56,760 nucleotides of DNA from CAYQDR01 sp964416315 (GCA_964416315.1 CAYQDR010000015.1:1-56760), one strand, 5' to 3'; counted from the first letter of the stretch, positions 40,821 to 48,988 are shown. Made by a program: numbers and translations. The notes: generated by a model from the sequence alone, not told the origin.

Positions 40821-41102
40821 ATGGTTCCCGAAGCCCCCCGGCGCGGCGACCGGCCGAACCACTACGTGTGCCCGTGCTGCCACCTCTACCTGCTGTCATG
40901 GGATCCCCCGACGCAGACTGTCGACATGTTCCACAAGGTCGGCCTGTGGGAGGATTCGTTCACGCACGAAGTGCGCCTGATCTGCCAGTACTGCCTCGGC
41001 GCGACGGGCGTGCTGCCCGACGCCCTCGTCCAGCTCCTGCGGGTGCGCTTCGGCCTCAGCGCGCTCACGACCGGCCCCTTCCGCCCGACGGCGCGCCGGT
41101 AG
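40821..41102 (+). CDS. Small zinc-ribbon-like protein of unknown function, copy 2
   Basis: 93 aa from ATG 40821, with AAAGGAGG about 6 nt upstream; the earlier in-frame ATG at 40731 has no such site. Cysteines C17, C19, C20 and H21, then C55-Q-Y-C58, line up with copy 1 at 24380-24649. Shared blocks are the WDxP-TVxMFHKVxLW centre, VRLxCQYCxGATxVxPD and TGPxRP at the end; the loop around residues 44-50 varies. The fold is likely a small zinc ribbon; no known family was recognised. The copy is followed by a hairpin and then an ABC transporter operon with its own promoter. Confidence 0.78.
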   Translation: MVPEAPRRGDRPNHYVCPCCHLYLLSWDPPTQTVDMFHKVGLWEDSFTHEVRLICQYCLGATGVLPDALVQLLRVRFGLSALTTGPFRPTARR

Positions 41103-41134
41103 CGCAACCCGGTCGCCCGGCCATTCGCCGAATC

Positions 41135-41165
41135 CCGCCGCGGGGTTAGCCCTCCCCCGCGGCGG
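41135..41165 (+). terminator. Terminator-like 11-bp hairpin
   Basis: Arms 41135-41145 and 41155-41165 are perfect complements with a 9-nt loop, 32 nt after the stop of the small zinc-protein gene and just before the transporter promoter. There is no U-run, so it may work as a rho-assisted stop or an insulator. Confidence 0.5.
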
Positions 41166-41178
41166 CGTCGGGCCGCCG

Positions 41179-41208
41179 TTGACACGCCCGCGGCGCTCCA
41201 GGTATAGT
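41179..41208 (+). promoter_or_regulatory. Promoter of the ABC transporter operon
   Basis: TTGACA at 41179-41184, 18-nt spacer, TATAGT at 41203-41208. It is one of the best sigma-70-like promoters in the window. The leader is about 65 nt and ends in AGAGGAGG 9 nt before the ATG. No regulator gene or clear operator is adjacent. Confidence 0.8.
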
Positions 41209-41278
41209 CCTCGCGACTTCGGCCGTCGCCCACCGTCGGCCACCGAAGACTTTCCACACGCCAGAGGAGGTACGCCCC

Positions 41279-42352
41279 ATGTCTCACGGTCTGAGCCGCC
41301 GGGAGCTCCTGATCGCGGCGGGAGCGCTCGGGACCGCCGTGGCCCTGCCCCGCCGCGGACGGGCTCAGGCCCGCCGCCCCATCACGGCGTCCCACAGCGT
41401 CTCCACGTTCATCTACGCCCCGCACCTGGTCGCCCGCGAGAAAAAGCTCTTCGAGGAGGAAGGCGTCCCGCTGAAGGAGTTCATCGTGCCGGGGGGCGGT
41501 GCGAAGGCGGCGCAGGTGGTCCCGGCCGGCCAGGCGCAGTTCGCCCTCGGTGACGCGAGCCACCCGCTCAAGATCGCCGAGAAGGGCAAGGACGCGGTGA
41601 TCCTCTTCGCGACCGACACGCGCTGCTCGTACGCCAACATCGTCGCCCGCAAGGAGCTCTACGACGCCGGGCTGACCGGCGTCGAGAAGCTCGGGACCAT
41701 GAAGCGGCCCGGCGGGGGCAAATGGGTCATTGCCGCGACCGCCATCGGCTCCGGGACGTACGTCTACGGGACCTACATCCTGGAGCAGCACAAGGGGCCC
41801 GACGGCAAGTCGCTCAACAACGTCGTCGAGTGGGTCGGCGGCGGCGGCTCGACGACCATGCTGGGCGGGCTCAAGGCCGGCAAGTTCGACGCCATCATGG
41901 CGGTGCCGGAGTGGATTTCGGCGGCCGAGGAGCAAGGCTTCGGCAAGACGATGTACAGCGTCCTCGACGAGAAGGTCTGGACCCAGGTCTTCGGGGGCAA
42001 CCTCCCGGTCACGGTGGGCTACTGCCTGAAGGAGACCATCGAGCGCGAGCCGGCCACCGTCCAGGGCTACGTGACCGCCTGCTATCGCGCGCAGAAGTGG
42101 GTGCAGAAGGCACCGGAGGGGGAGATCCTCGAGCTCCTCCACAAGCCCTACATGGACACCTTCTCACGCGAGGACGTGTTGAAATCGATCCGCTACTACC
42201 GCGGGATCTTCGACTGGGACTTCCTCGTCGAGGAGAAAGAGTACAACCAGCTCCTCAAGATCTTCCTCGCGACCAAGGCCCTCGAGAAGGAGATCCCCTT
42301 CGCGAAAGCCGTGGACATGTCCTTCGTGCGGAAGGCGCACCAGAAGGCCTGA
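41279..42352 (+). CDS. NitT/TauT-type ABC transporter substrate-binding protein
   Basis: 357 aa. The N-terminus has a twin-arginine signal (SRRELL at 6-11, hydrophobic AAGALGTAVAL, cleavage after GRAQA), so it is exported folded by the Tat path. The mature part shows the NMT1/SsuA-like layout: SVSTFIYAPHLVAREKKLFEE, then GDASHPLKIAEKGKDAV and the second lobe with GGLKAGKFDAIMAVPEW. Such proteins bind sulphonates, nitrate, taurine, pyrimidine precursors or aromatic compounds; the ligand cannot be read from sequence. The ATPase and permease genes follow in the same operon. Confidence 0.9.
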   Translation: MSHGLSRRELLIAAGALGTAVALPRRGRAQARRPITASHSVSTFIYAPHLVAREKKLFEEEGVPLKEFIVPGGGAKAAQVVPAGQAQFALGDASHPLKIAEKGKDAVILFATDTRCSYANIVARKELYDAGLTGVEKLGTMKRPGGGKWVIAATAIGSGTYVYGTYILEQHKGPDGKSLNNVVEWVGGGGSTTMLGGLKAGKFDAIMAVPEWISAAEEQGFGKTMYSVLDEKVWTQVFGGNLPVTVGYCLKETIEREPATVQGYVTACYRAQKWVQKAPEGEILELLHKPYMDTFSREDVLKSIRYYRGIFDWDFLVEEKEYNQLLKIFLATKALEKEIPFAKAVDMSFVRKAHQKA

Positions 42353-42373
42353 CGCGGAGGCGAGGCCCGGCCC

Positions 42374-43162
42374 GTGAGTCGAGTCCGGGTCGAGGTCCGC
42401 GAGCTCACCAAGACGTTTCTGACGGGCGGCCGCGAAGTCGCGGCCGTCACGGCCGTCTCCTTCGACGTCCGCGACAAGGAGTTCGTCGCGCTCGTCGGCC
42501 CCTCGGGGTGCGGCAAGTCCACGGTGCTCAACATGATCGCGGGCCTCGTCCCACCCACGGCCGGCGAGATCCGCCTGGACGGCCGGCCGGCCGCGGGCGT
42601 CCTGCCGCAGGTCGGCTACGTCTTCCAGAAGGACACGGTCTTCCCCTGGCGCACCGTCCACCGGAACATCGGGCTGGGGCTCGAGTACCGCCGCCTGCCC
42701 CGAGCCGAGCGCGAGAACCGGGTGCGGGAGGCCGTCCGCCTGGTCGGCCTCGAGGGCTTCGAGGAGGCCTTCCCGGCCACCCTGTCGGGCGGCATGCGGC
42801 AGCGGGTGGCGCTCATGCGGACGCTGATCGTGGACCCCGAGATCCTCCTCATGGACGAGCCCTTCGGGGCGCTGGACACCCATACGAAGCTCCGGCTCCA
42901 GGCCAAGCTCCTCGAGCTCTGGTTCGCCAAGCGCCAGACGGTGGTCTTCGTCACCCACGATCTCGCCGAGGCGATCACGCTCTCGGACCGGGTGATCGTC
43001 ATGACCAGCCGGCCGGGGCGCGTGAAGCTGATCCACGAGGTGAAGCTCCCGCGCCCGCGGGACGTGATCCGCATCCGCGAGACGGACGAGTACGCGCGCG
43101 AGTTCAGCACCCTCTGGCACGTCCTGGGTGAGGAGTTCGCCAAGGCCGAGGCCGTCGGCTGA
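42374..43162 (+). CDS. ABC transporter ATP-binding protein (SsuB/TauB type)
   Basis: 262 aa, GTG start. Walker A GPSGCGKST, Q-loop VFQKDTVFPWRTV, signature LSGGMRQRVALMR, Walker B ILLMDEPFGALD, H-loop FVTHDLAEAI. The PFGALD/TH-D-AEA pattern is typical of the NitT/TauT group. It drives the importer with the permease encoded 12 nt downstream. Confidence 0.94.
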   Translation: MSRVRVEVRELTKTFLTGGREVAAVTAVSFDVRDKEFVALVGPSGCGKSTVLNMIAGLVPPTAGEIRLDGRPAAGVLPQVGYVFQKDTVFPWRTVHRNIGLGLEYRRLPRAERENRVREAVRLVGLEGFEEAFPATLSGGMRQRVALMRTLIVDPEILLMDEPFGALDTHTKLRLQAKLLELWFAKRQTVVFVTHDLAEAITLSDRVIVMTSRPGRVKLIHEVKLPRPRDVIRIRETDEYAREFSTLWHVLGEEFAKAEAVG

Positions 43163-43174
43163 GGAGGGGCGCCC

Positions 43175-43993
43175 GTGACGGAGCGGACGCGCGTCAACTT
43201 CTGGCGGCTCGCGATCCTCGTGGTCACGGTCGGGCTCTGGGAGGGCCTCACCCATCCCGCCGTCACGAAGCGCGTCTCGCGGGTCGTCTACTTCGTCGAC
43301 CCGTTCTTCATCAGCCGGCCCTCCGCGATCTGGACGCGCTTCTGGTACCTCAACTCGTCGGCCGTCCGGGTCCCGCTCTGGCAGCTCCTTATCTCGACGC
43401 TCGAGTCCACGGCGCTCGGGTTCGCGGTCGGCGTCGCCACCGGATTCGCCGCGGGGCTGATCCTCGGCCGGAACGACCGGCTGGCGCTGATCTTGGGGCC
43501 GTACATCGTGGCGGTGAACTCGCTCCCCCGCATCGCCCTGGTGCCGCTCGTGACCATGATCTTCGGCTTCGGCATCGTGGCGAAGGTCGTCCTCGCCTGG
43601 CTCATCGTCTTCTTCATCGTCTTCTTCAACACGTTCCAGGGCGCCCGCGGGGTGGACCCCGACGTGATCCACTCGGCGCGCTTCCTGGGCGCCTCGGAGC
43701 GCCAGGTGATGCGCACCGTCGTGATCCCCTCGGCGCTCGCGTGGACGTTCGCCTCCCTGACGCCGTCCGTATCCTTCGCGCTGATCGGCGTCGTGATCGG
43801 CGAGTTCATCGGCGGCGAGTCGGGAGGCGGGATCGGCTACCTGATCATCGCCTCGCTCGGCACCCTGAACGCCGCCGACATGATGGTCGCGCTGATCGTC
43901 CTCGCGGTGATGGGCATCGTGCTGGCGATCGGGATCCGCCAGGTCGAGGCGCGCCTGCTCCGCTGGCGGCCGGAGTACCAGGCTCGGGCCTGA
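43175..43993 (+). CDS. ABC transporter permease (NitT/TauT type)
   Basis: 272 aa, GTG start. Six membrane segments are seen; the first is near residues 8-22. The ATPase-contact EAA loop is FLGASERQVMRTVVIPSALAW, close to the consensus. The N-terminal region has FFISRPSAIWTRFWYL, common in SsuC/TauC proteins. It is the last gene of the three-gene transporter operon. Confidence 0.93.
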   Translation: MTERTRVNFWRLAILVVTVGLWEGLTHPAVTKRVSRVVYFVDPFFISRPSAIWTRFWYLNSSAVRVPLWQLLISTLESTALGFAVGVATGFAAGLILGRNDRLALILGPYIVAVNSLPRIALVPLVTMIFGFGIVAKVVLAWLIVFFIVFFNTFQGARGVDPDVIHSARFLGASERQVMRTVVIPSALAWTFASLTPSVSFALIGVVIGEFIGGESGGGIGYLIIASLGTLNAADMMVALIVLAVMGIVLAIGIRQVEARLLRWRPEYQARA

Positions 43994-44014
43994 GCCGTCT
44001 CGGTCCCCCGCCCC

Positions 44015-44290
44015 TCACGGCCGGCCGCCGGGAGGCTCGTAGGGCTCGAGGGCGCTCGAGGAGGCCACCGCGGCGCGGGGGCGCAGCACCCAGATCGTCA
44101 GGTGGCGGTAGGCATCAGGGTCGTTCGGGACCAGGCCACCCGCATCGTCGAGCGGGACGCGCCCCCGGGCGCGCCGTGAGGGCTGGCTCCGGTCGCTGAT
44201 CCCCCAGATGATGGGCCCCGCGCCCCGCTCGTAGAGATCGAGATTGGCGTGGGCCAGAGGGAGGCCGCGGACGCCCGGGGAAGACCGACC
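44015..44290 (-). pseudogene. Possible gene remnant without a start codon
   Basis: In the 331-nt gap between the permease gene and pyrF, the minus strand has an open frame ending at TGA 44015-44017 with GC-rich third positions and natural composition (for example LAHANLDLYERGAGPIIWG, then DAYRHLTIWVLRP). No ATG, GTG or TTG is in frame up to the pyrF stop. It may be the 3' end of a decayed gene or a chance frame in GC-rich DNA. The family was not recognised. Nothing else is seen in this gap. Confidence 0.35.
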
Positions 44291-44324
44291 GGACGCGCCC
44301 GGTGGGGGCCCGGCGTGGCGCCGC

Positions 44325-45059
44325 TCAGCCCGCCGCTCCGGCCCCGGCGGCCTGCTCGAACTCGGCCAGGATCGCGGCGGCCGCGGCCGCGGGGTCCGGG
44401 GCGGCCGTGACCGGGCGCCCCACGACGATGCAGTCCGCGCCGGCGCGCCGCGCCCCCGCCGGGGTCGCCACGCGGGCCTGATCGCCCCTGTCCGCGCCCG
44501 CGGGACGGACGCCGGGCGTGACGATCAGCCAGTCCCGGCCGAGCGTGGCCCGGAGCCGTGCCGCCTCGTGAGGCGAGGCGACGGCCCCGTCACATCCGGC
44601 CTCGCGCGCGAGCGCAGCCAGGTGGACCGCGTGCCCCTCGACGGCGATCGGCACCTGGAGCTCGCGCTGGAGCGTCGCGCGGTCCAGACTCGTCAGCACG
44701 GTCACGGCGAGGACGCGCGGGCGATCGCCGCCCGCCGCCCGCGCCGCCTCGGCGGCGGCCCGGAGCATCGCGCCCCCGCCGGACGCGTGGACCGTCAGGA
44801 GGGCGACCCCGAGGCGCGCGGCCTCGCGGACCGCTCCACCGACCTGGGCGGGGATGTCGTGGTACTTGAGGTCCAGGAAGACGCGGCCGCCGCGCTTTCG
44901 GACCAGCTCCACGGCCGCCGGCCCCGCCGCCGTGAAGAGCTGGGCGCCGACCTTGAACGTGGAGACCACCCCGGCGAGCCGCTCGAGCAGCGCCTCGGCG
45001 TCGGCGAGGCCGGGCACGTCGAGGGCGACAATCAGCCGGTCGCGCGCGGCAAGGCTCAC
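44325..45059 (-). CDS. pyrF: Orotidine 5'-phosphate decarboxylase
   Basis: 244 aa from GTG 45059 (VSLAARDRLIVALDVPG), with GAGGG a few nt upstream; the frame is open further, but through repeat sequence. Catalytic motif FLDLKYHDIPAQV carries the Lys-Asp-Lys-Asp type site (D-x-K-x-x-D), and later VTPGVRPAG and IVVGRPVTAA bind the phosphate. It makes UMP from OMP, the last step of the pathway. It is the last gene of the pyr operon, separated from carB by 267 nt of repeat sequence. The 17 nt around its start are duplicated exactly 233 nt upstream. Confidence 0.95.
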   Translation of the reverse strand: MSLAARDRLIVALDVPGLADAEALLERLAGVVSTFKVGAQLFTAAGPAAVELVRKRGGRVFLDLKYHDIPAQVGGAVREAARLGVALLTVHASGGGAMLRAAAEAARAAGGDRPRVLAVTVLTSLDRATLQRELQVPIAVEGHAVHLAALAREAGCDGAVASPHEAARLRATLGRDWLIVTPGVRPAGADRGDQARVATPAGARRAGADCIVVGRPVTAAPDPAAAAAAILAEFEQAAGAGAAG

Positions 45060-45064
45060 CGGAC
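45048..45064. repeat. 17-bp direct repeat, left copy (covers the pyrF start)
   Basis: GGCAAGGCTCACCGGAC occurs here and again at 45281-45297. The copy here includes the pyrF start codon (on the minus strand). The pair flanks the repeat family A element, as a target-site duplication would. Confidence 0.75.
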
Positions 45065-45079
45065 TGCCCTCGTACAGAC

Positions 45080-45283
45080 GCCCAACGGCCCGACCCGCCG
45101 GGTCCCCGGGCCGAGACCCGAGCAGATCAAGGACGCAGGGAGGAGGCGCCCCGAGGCGTACTCCCTGTACGTTGAGGGGCGCCGACGACCCCACCGGAGG
45201 GGCGGGACGCCCGCGAGGCCGCAGGCCGAGCGCGTCCCGGCGAGCTGGAGGACGCCGAGATGCGACGGGGATCGGCCCGGGGC
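45080..45283 (+). repeat. Dispersed repeat family A, long copy between carB and pyrF
   Basis: Order as in the 3.9-kb copy: CGGG-CCGAGA-CCCG hairpin, GAGCAGATCAAGGACGC, central hairpin CGTAC-TCCCT-GTACG, GTTGAG, then about 70 extra nt, GAGGACGCCGAGATGCGACGG and a GGG-GATCGG-CCC terminal loop. The paired bases of the first two hairpins have changed together relative to the other copy. It lies on the strand opposite to the pyr operon. Left boundary approximate. Confidence 0.72.
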
Positions 45284-45297
45284 AAGGCTCACCGGAC
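45281..45297. repeat. 17-bp direct repeat, right copy
   Basis: Exact second copy of the 17 nt found at the pyrF start (45048-45064), adjoining the right end of the repeat family A element and 30 nt from the carB stop. Confidence 0.75.
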
Positions 45298-45326
45298 CCC
45301 CCCGACGAGTATCCCGGCCGCGCGCC

Positions 45327-48300
45327 TCACCGGGTCCCGGCGTAGTAGGCCTGGAGCGGCCGGACCTCGAGCGCCCCCGCCCGCTGGGCCTCGATCGCCT
45401 CGAGCGCCGCCTGGGCGCCGTCGATGGTGGTGTAGTAGGGGATGCTCTGCACCACGGCCGTGCGGCGGATGAGGTAGGAGTCCTTCCGCGCGCGCCCGTC
45501 CTCGGGCGTGTTGATCACGAGGCAGATCTCCCCCTGCTTCATGAGGTCGATGATGTTCGGCCGCCACCCCTCCGCGACCTTGTTGATCACCTCCACGCGC
45601 ATCCCGTGGCGCTCGAGCACCCGGGCGGTCCCCTGCGTGGCGACCAGCCGGAAGCCCATCTCGTAGAGGCTCCGCGCGACCGGGACCAGCGCACGCTTGT
45701 CGCGGTTCCGCACGGAGAGGAACGCCTTGCCGGCGCGCGGGAGTGGGGAGCCCGCCGCGATCTGCGCCTTGAGGTACGCGACGCGGAACTCGGGGGCGAG
45801 CCCCATCACCTCCCCGGTCGAGCGCATCTCGGGGCCGAGGACGACGTCCACCCCCGGGAACTTCGCGAAGGGGAAGACGGCCTCCTTCACGGCGACGTGC
45901 GGCAGCTCGGGCATCTCCGCGAAGCCCAGCTCGGCGAGTCGGGTCCCGAGCATGACGCGGGTGGCGAGCTTCGCCAGGGGAACCCCGATCGCCTTCGAGA
46001 CAAAGGGCACGGTCCGCGACGCCCGCGGGTTGACCTCGAGGACGTAGATGACGTCGTTCTTGATGGCAAACTGGACGTTCAGGAGCCCGACCACGCCCAG
46101 CTCGAGGGCCAGGGCGCGCGTCTGGGCCCGCAGGCGCTCGACCTGGTCGTCGCCGATCGAGTAGGGCGGGAGCGCGCAGGCGGAGTCCCCCGAGTGGATC
46201 CCCGCCTTCTCGATGTGCTCCATCACGCCGCCGATCAGCACGTCCCGGCCATCCGCGAGCGCGTCCACGTCGAGCTCGAGGGCGTCCTCGAGGAACTTGT
46301 CGACCAGGATCGGGTGCTCGGGCGAGACGCGGACCGCCTCCCGCATCCAGACGCGCAGCTGCTCCTCGTCGTAGACGATCTCCATGGCGCGGCCGCCGAG
46401 CACGTAGGAGGGCCGCACCAGGATCGGGTAGCCGAGCGTCTCCGCGATGCGCGCGGCCTCCCCGGCCGAGCGCGCCGAGCCGTTCGGCGCCTGGTTGAGC
46501 CCGAGCGTCCGGAGGAGGGTCGCGAAGCGGGCCCGGTCCTCCGCGCGGTCGATGGCGTCGGGGAGCGTCCCCAGGATCCGCACCCCGGCGCGCTCGAGGG
46601 GCACGGCGAGCTTGAGCGGCGTCTGCCCGCCGAACTGGACGACGACCCCGAGCGGCCGCTCTTTCTCGACGACGTTCAGCACGTCCTCGAGGGCGAGCGG
46701 CTCGAAGTAGAGACGATCGGAGGTGTCGTAGTCGGTCGAGACCGTCTCGGGGTTGCAGTTGACCATGATCGCCTCCACGCCCGCCTCGCGGAGCGCGAAC
46801 GCGGCGTGGACGCAACAGTAGTCGAACTCGATCCCCTGCCCGATGCGGTTCGGGCCCGACCCCAGGATGACGACCTTCGGCCGGTCCGTCGGCGGGACCT
46901 CGTCCTCCTCCTCGTAGGTCGAGTAGAGGTAGGGGGTGTAGGCGACGAACTCGGCGGCGCACGTGTCCACGACCTTGAACGTGGCGCGGATCCCGTGCGC
47001 CTGGCGGACCAGCCGGATCTCCCCCTCGGTCCGCCCGGCGAGCTCGGCGAGCCGCCGGTCGGCGAACCCCAGGCGCTTGGCCTGCCGGAGCGTCTCGGCC
47101 GAGAGGTCCGGCGCGCGCTTGAAGGCCCCCTCGAAGGCCACGAGCTCGTGGATCTGCTCGAGGAACCAGGGATCGATCCGCGTCAGGGCGGCGATCTCGT
47201 CCGTCGTGAGCCCCTGGCGGTAGGCCTCGGCGAGGTAGAGGACGCGGTCGGCGTTGGGGATCCGCAGGCGGTCCCGCAAGGTGTCGGGATCCGGGCTCGC
47301 GCCCGCCCACTCGAGGCCGTAGCGGTCCTGCTCGAGCGAGCGGATCGCCTTCTGCAGCGCCTCCTTGAACGTCCGCCCGATCGCCATCACCTCGCCGACC
47401 GACTTCATCTGGGTCGTCAGCGTCTGGTCGGCCTCCGGGAACTTCTCGAAGGCCCAGCGGGGAACCTTCACGACGCAGTAGTCGAGCGTCGGCTCGAAGG
47501 AGGCCGGCGTCTCGCGGGTGATGTCGTTCCGCAGCTCGTCCAGCGTGTAGCCGACCGCCAGCTTGGCCGCGATCTTCGCGATCGGGAACCCCGTCGCCTT
47601 CGAGGCCAGGGCGGAGGAGCGGCTCACGCGCGGGTTCATCTCGATGACGACCAGGCGGCCGTCGGCCGGGTTCACGGCGAACTGGATGTTGGAGCCGCCC
47701 GTCTCGACGCCGATCTCGCGGATGATCGCGAGCGCGGCGTCGCGCATGAGCTGGTACTCCTTGTCGGTGAGCGTCTGGGCGGGCGCCACGGTGATCGAGT
47801 CCCCGGTGTGGATCCCCATCGGGTCGACGTTCTCGATCGAGCAGATGATGACGACGTTGTCGGCGAGGTCCCGCATGACCTCGAGCTCGAACTCCTTCCA
47901 GCCGATGACCGACTCCTCGACCAGCACCCGGCCGACCGGGCTCTGCTGGAGCCCCCAGCGGACCGCCCCGTCCAGCTCCTCGGGGTTCCACGCGATCGAC
48001 CCGCCCGTGCCGCCGAGCGTGAAGGAGGGGCGGATGATGACGGGGTAGCCGACCTCGCGGACGATCTCCCGCGCCTCCTCGACGGAGCGCGCGTAGCCCG
48101 ACCGCGGGAGCGCGAGCCCGATCTTCTGCATCGCCCCCTTGAAGAGCTCCCGGTCATCCGCCTTGCGGATCGCAGCGAGCTTCGCCCCGATAAGCTCGAC
48201 CCCGTGGCGCTCGAGCACCCCCTCTTCGGCGAGGGCGACGGCGAGGTTGAGGCCCGTCTGGCCGCCCAGGGTCGGGAGGAGCGCGTCCGGCCGCTCCCGC

Positions 48301-48536
48301 GCGATGACCGCGGCGAGGACCTCCGCGGTCAGCGGCTCGACGTACGTCCGGTCCGCCATCTCCGGGTCGGTCATGATCGTGGCCGGGTTCGAGTTGACCA
48401 GGACCACCTCGAACCCTTCCTCGCGGAGGGCCTTGCACGCCTGTGTGCCCGCGTAGTCGAACTCGCAGGCCTGCCCGATCACGATCGGGCCCGACCCGAT
48501 CAGGAGGATCTTGCGGAGGTCCGTCCGCTTGGGCAT
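45327..48536 (-). CDS. carB: Carbamoyl-phosphate synthase, large subunit
   Basis: 1069 aa, full length. The two ATP-grasp halves are both intact: the N-terminal half starts KILLIGSGPIVIGQACEFDY and has EVMRDLADNVVIICSIENVD; the second half starts VVILGSGPNRIGQGIEFDY and has DVLIGGVMEHIEKAGIHSGD. The C-terminal MGS-like allosteric domain follows (about 935-1069). It makes carbamoyl phosphate from glutamine, bicarbonate and ATP with CarA, for pyrimidines and arginine. The ATG begins one base after the hicA stop (TAG-C-ATG), so its translation is probably coupled to the toxin gene. A short copy of its own 5' end lies upstream of hicB. Confidence 0.97.
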   Translation of the reverse strand: MPKRTDLRKILLIGSGPIVIGQACEFDYAGTQACKALREEGFEVVLVNSNPATIMTDPEMADRTYVEPLTAEVLAAVIARERPDALLPTLGGQTGLNLAVALAEEGVLERHGVELIGAKLAAIRKADDRELFKGAMQKIGLALPRSGYARSVEEAREIVREVGYPVIIRPSFTLGGTGGSIAWNPEELDGAVRWGLQQSPVGRVLVEESVIGWKEFELEVMRDLADNVVIICSIENVDPMGIHTGDSITVAPAQTLTDKEYQLMRDAALAIIREIGVETGGSNIQFAVNPADGRLVVIEMNPRVSRSSALASKATGFPIAKIAAKLAVGYTLDELRNDITRETPASFEPTLDYCVVKVPRWAFEKFPEADQTLTTQMKSVGEVMAIGRTFKEALQKAIRSLEQDRYGLEWAGASPDPDTLRDRLRIPNADRVLYLAEAYRQGLTTDEIAALTRIDPWFLEQIHELVAFEGAFKRAPDLSAETLRQAKRLGFADRRLAELAGRTEGEIRLVRQAHGIRATFKVVDTCAAEFVAYTPYLYSTYEEEDEVPPTDRPKVVILGSGPNRIGQGIEFDYCCVHAAFALREAGVEAIMVNCNPETVSTDYDTSDRLYFEPLALEDVLNVVEKERPLGVVVQFGGQTPLKLAVPLERAGVRILGTLPDAIDRAEDRARFATLLRTLGLNQAPNGSARSAGEAARIAETLGYPILVRPSYVLGGRAMEIVYDEEQLRVWMREAVRVSPEHPILVDKFLEDALELDVDALADGRDVLIGGVMEHIEKAGIHSGDSACALPPYSIGDDQVERLRAQTRALALELGVVGLLNVQFAIKNDVIYVLEVNPRASRTVPFVSKAIGVPLAKLATRVMLGTRLAELGFAEMPELPHVAVKEAVFPFAKFPGVDVVLGPEMRSTGEVMGLAPEFRVAYLKAQIAAGSPLPRAGKAFLSVRNRDKRALVPVARSLYEMGFRLVATQGTARVLERHGMRVEVINKVAEGWRPNIIDLMKQGEICLVINTPEDGRARKDSYLIRRTAVVQSIPYYTTIDGAQAALEAIEAQRAGALEVRPLQAYYAGTR

Positions 48537-48537
48537 G

Positions 48538-48789
48538 CTAATCCCCTGCCCGCAGCTTCTGAACGAGTTCGTCCTTAGGGATTCCGTTCCACACGCTCAC
48601 GCTCGCCAGAATGTCGTTCAGCGTCCCCTTGGCGACAACCCGATGGTCCGGCACGGTCAGGTTGTGCTCCCCGGACGCCGTCATCTTCTTGAGGCTCACG
48701 TGGCTCCCTTTGCGCCGAACCGTCACGTATCCAAGCCGCTCCAGAAACCGGATCAGCCGCCGGCCGCTAACCTGCGGCAGCCTTGCCAC
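48538..48789 (-). CDS. hicA: HicA-type toxin (mRNA interferase)
   Basis: 83 aa from GTG 48789. The HicA/YcfA double-stranded-RNA-binding fold is seen in LPQVSGRRLIRFLERLGY, then VTVRRKGSHVSLKK with the catalytic His in GSH, and HNLTVPDHRVVAKGTLNDIL. HicA cuts mRNA when its HicB partner is lost. The catalytic His is present, so the toxin looks active. It overlaps hicB by 23 nt and ends one base before carB, inside the pyr operon. It is slightly longer than many HicA proteins (about 60-80 aa). Confidence 0.9.
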   Translation of the reverse strand: MARLPQVSGRRLIRFLERLGYVTVRRKGSHVSLKKMTASGEHNLTVPDHRVVAKGTLNDILASVSVWNGIPKDELVQKLRAGD

Positions 48790-48988
48790 GCCGGACCTCC
48801 GTTTCCGACATGACGAGGAGGTTGAGCGTCTCACCCCGCTTGAGTGCCTCGTCGAAGTGCAGCGAAGCAGCCTCCTTGACGTTCCTCATCAACTCGTCGA
48901 GCGTTTTCCCCTGTGTAAAGAAGTCGGCTCCTATGCCCCGCGCACACCAGAACTTTCCGTCGCGATAGGCCTCGACCTTCACGAGCAT
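48767..48988 (-). CDS. hicB: HicB-type antitoxin
   Basis: 73 aa. The partial RNase-H-like HicB fold is visible: MLVKVEAYRDGKFWCARGIG, then GADFFTQGKTLDELMRNVKE and AASLHFDEALKRGETLNLLV. A C-terminal DNA-binding domain (RHH or HTH), found in many HicB proteins, is absent, so it may not repress its own promoter. The order here is antitoxin before toxin with a 23-nt overlap. Its ATG overlaps the end of a carB-like fragment. No own promoter was seen, so it probably depends on the pyr promoter. Confidence 0.82.
   Translation of the reverse strand: MLVKVEAYRDGKFWCARGIGADFFTQGKTLDELMRNVKEAASLHFDEALKRGETLNLLVMSETEVRRGKAAAG

Noticed and set aside
41135..41165. Riboswitch upstream of the transporter operon
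   Set aside because: It is a single hairpin located before the promoter, so it is not in the leader of the transporter mRNA.
44244..48578. A 1444-codon open frame on the plus strand opposite carB and pyrF
   Set aside because: It mirrors carB on the other strand. Long antisense frames are expected at 70% G+C with GC-rich third positions, and its composition (Arg, Asp, Leu, Val, Pro-rich) is that of a shadow frame.
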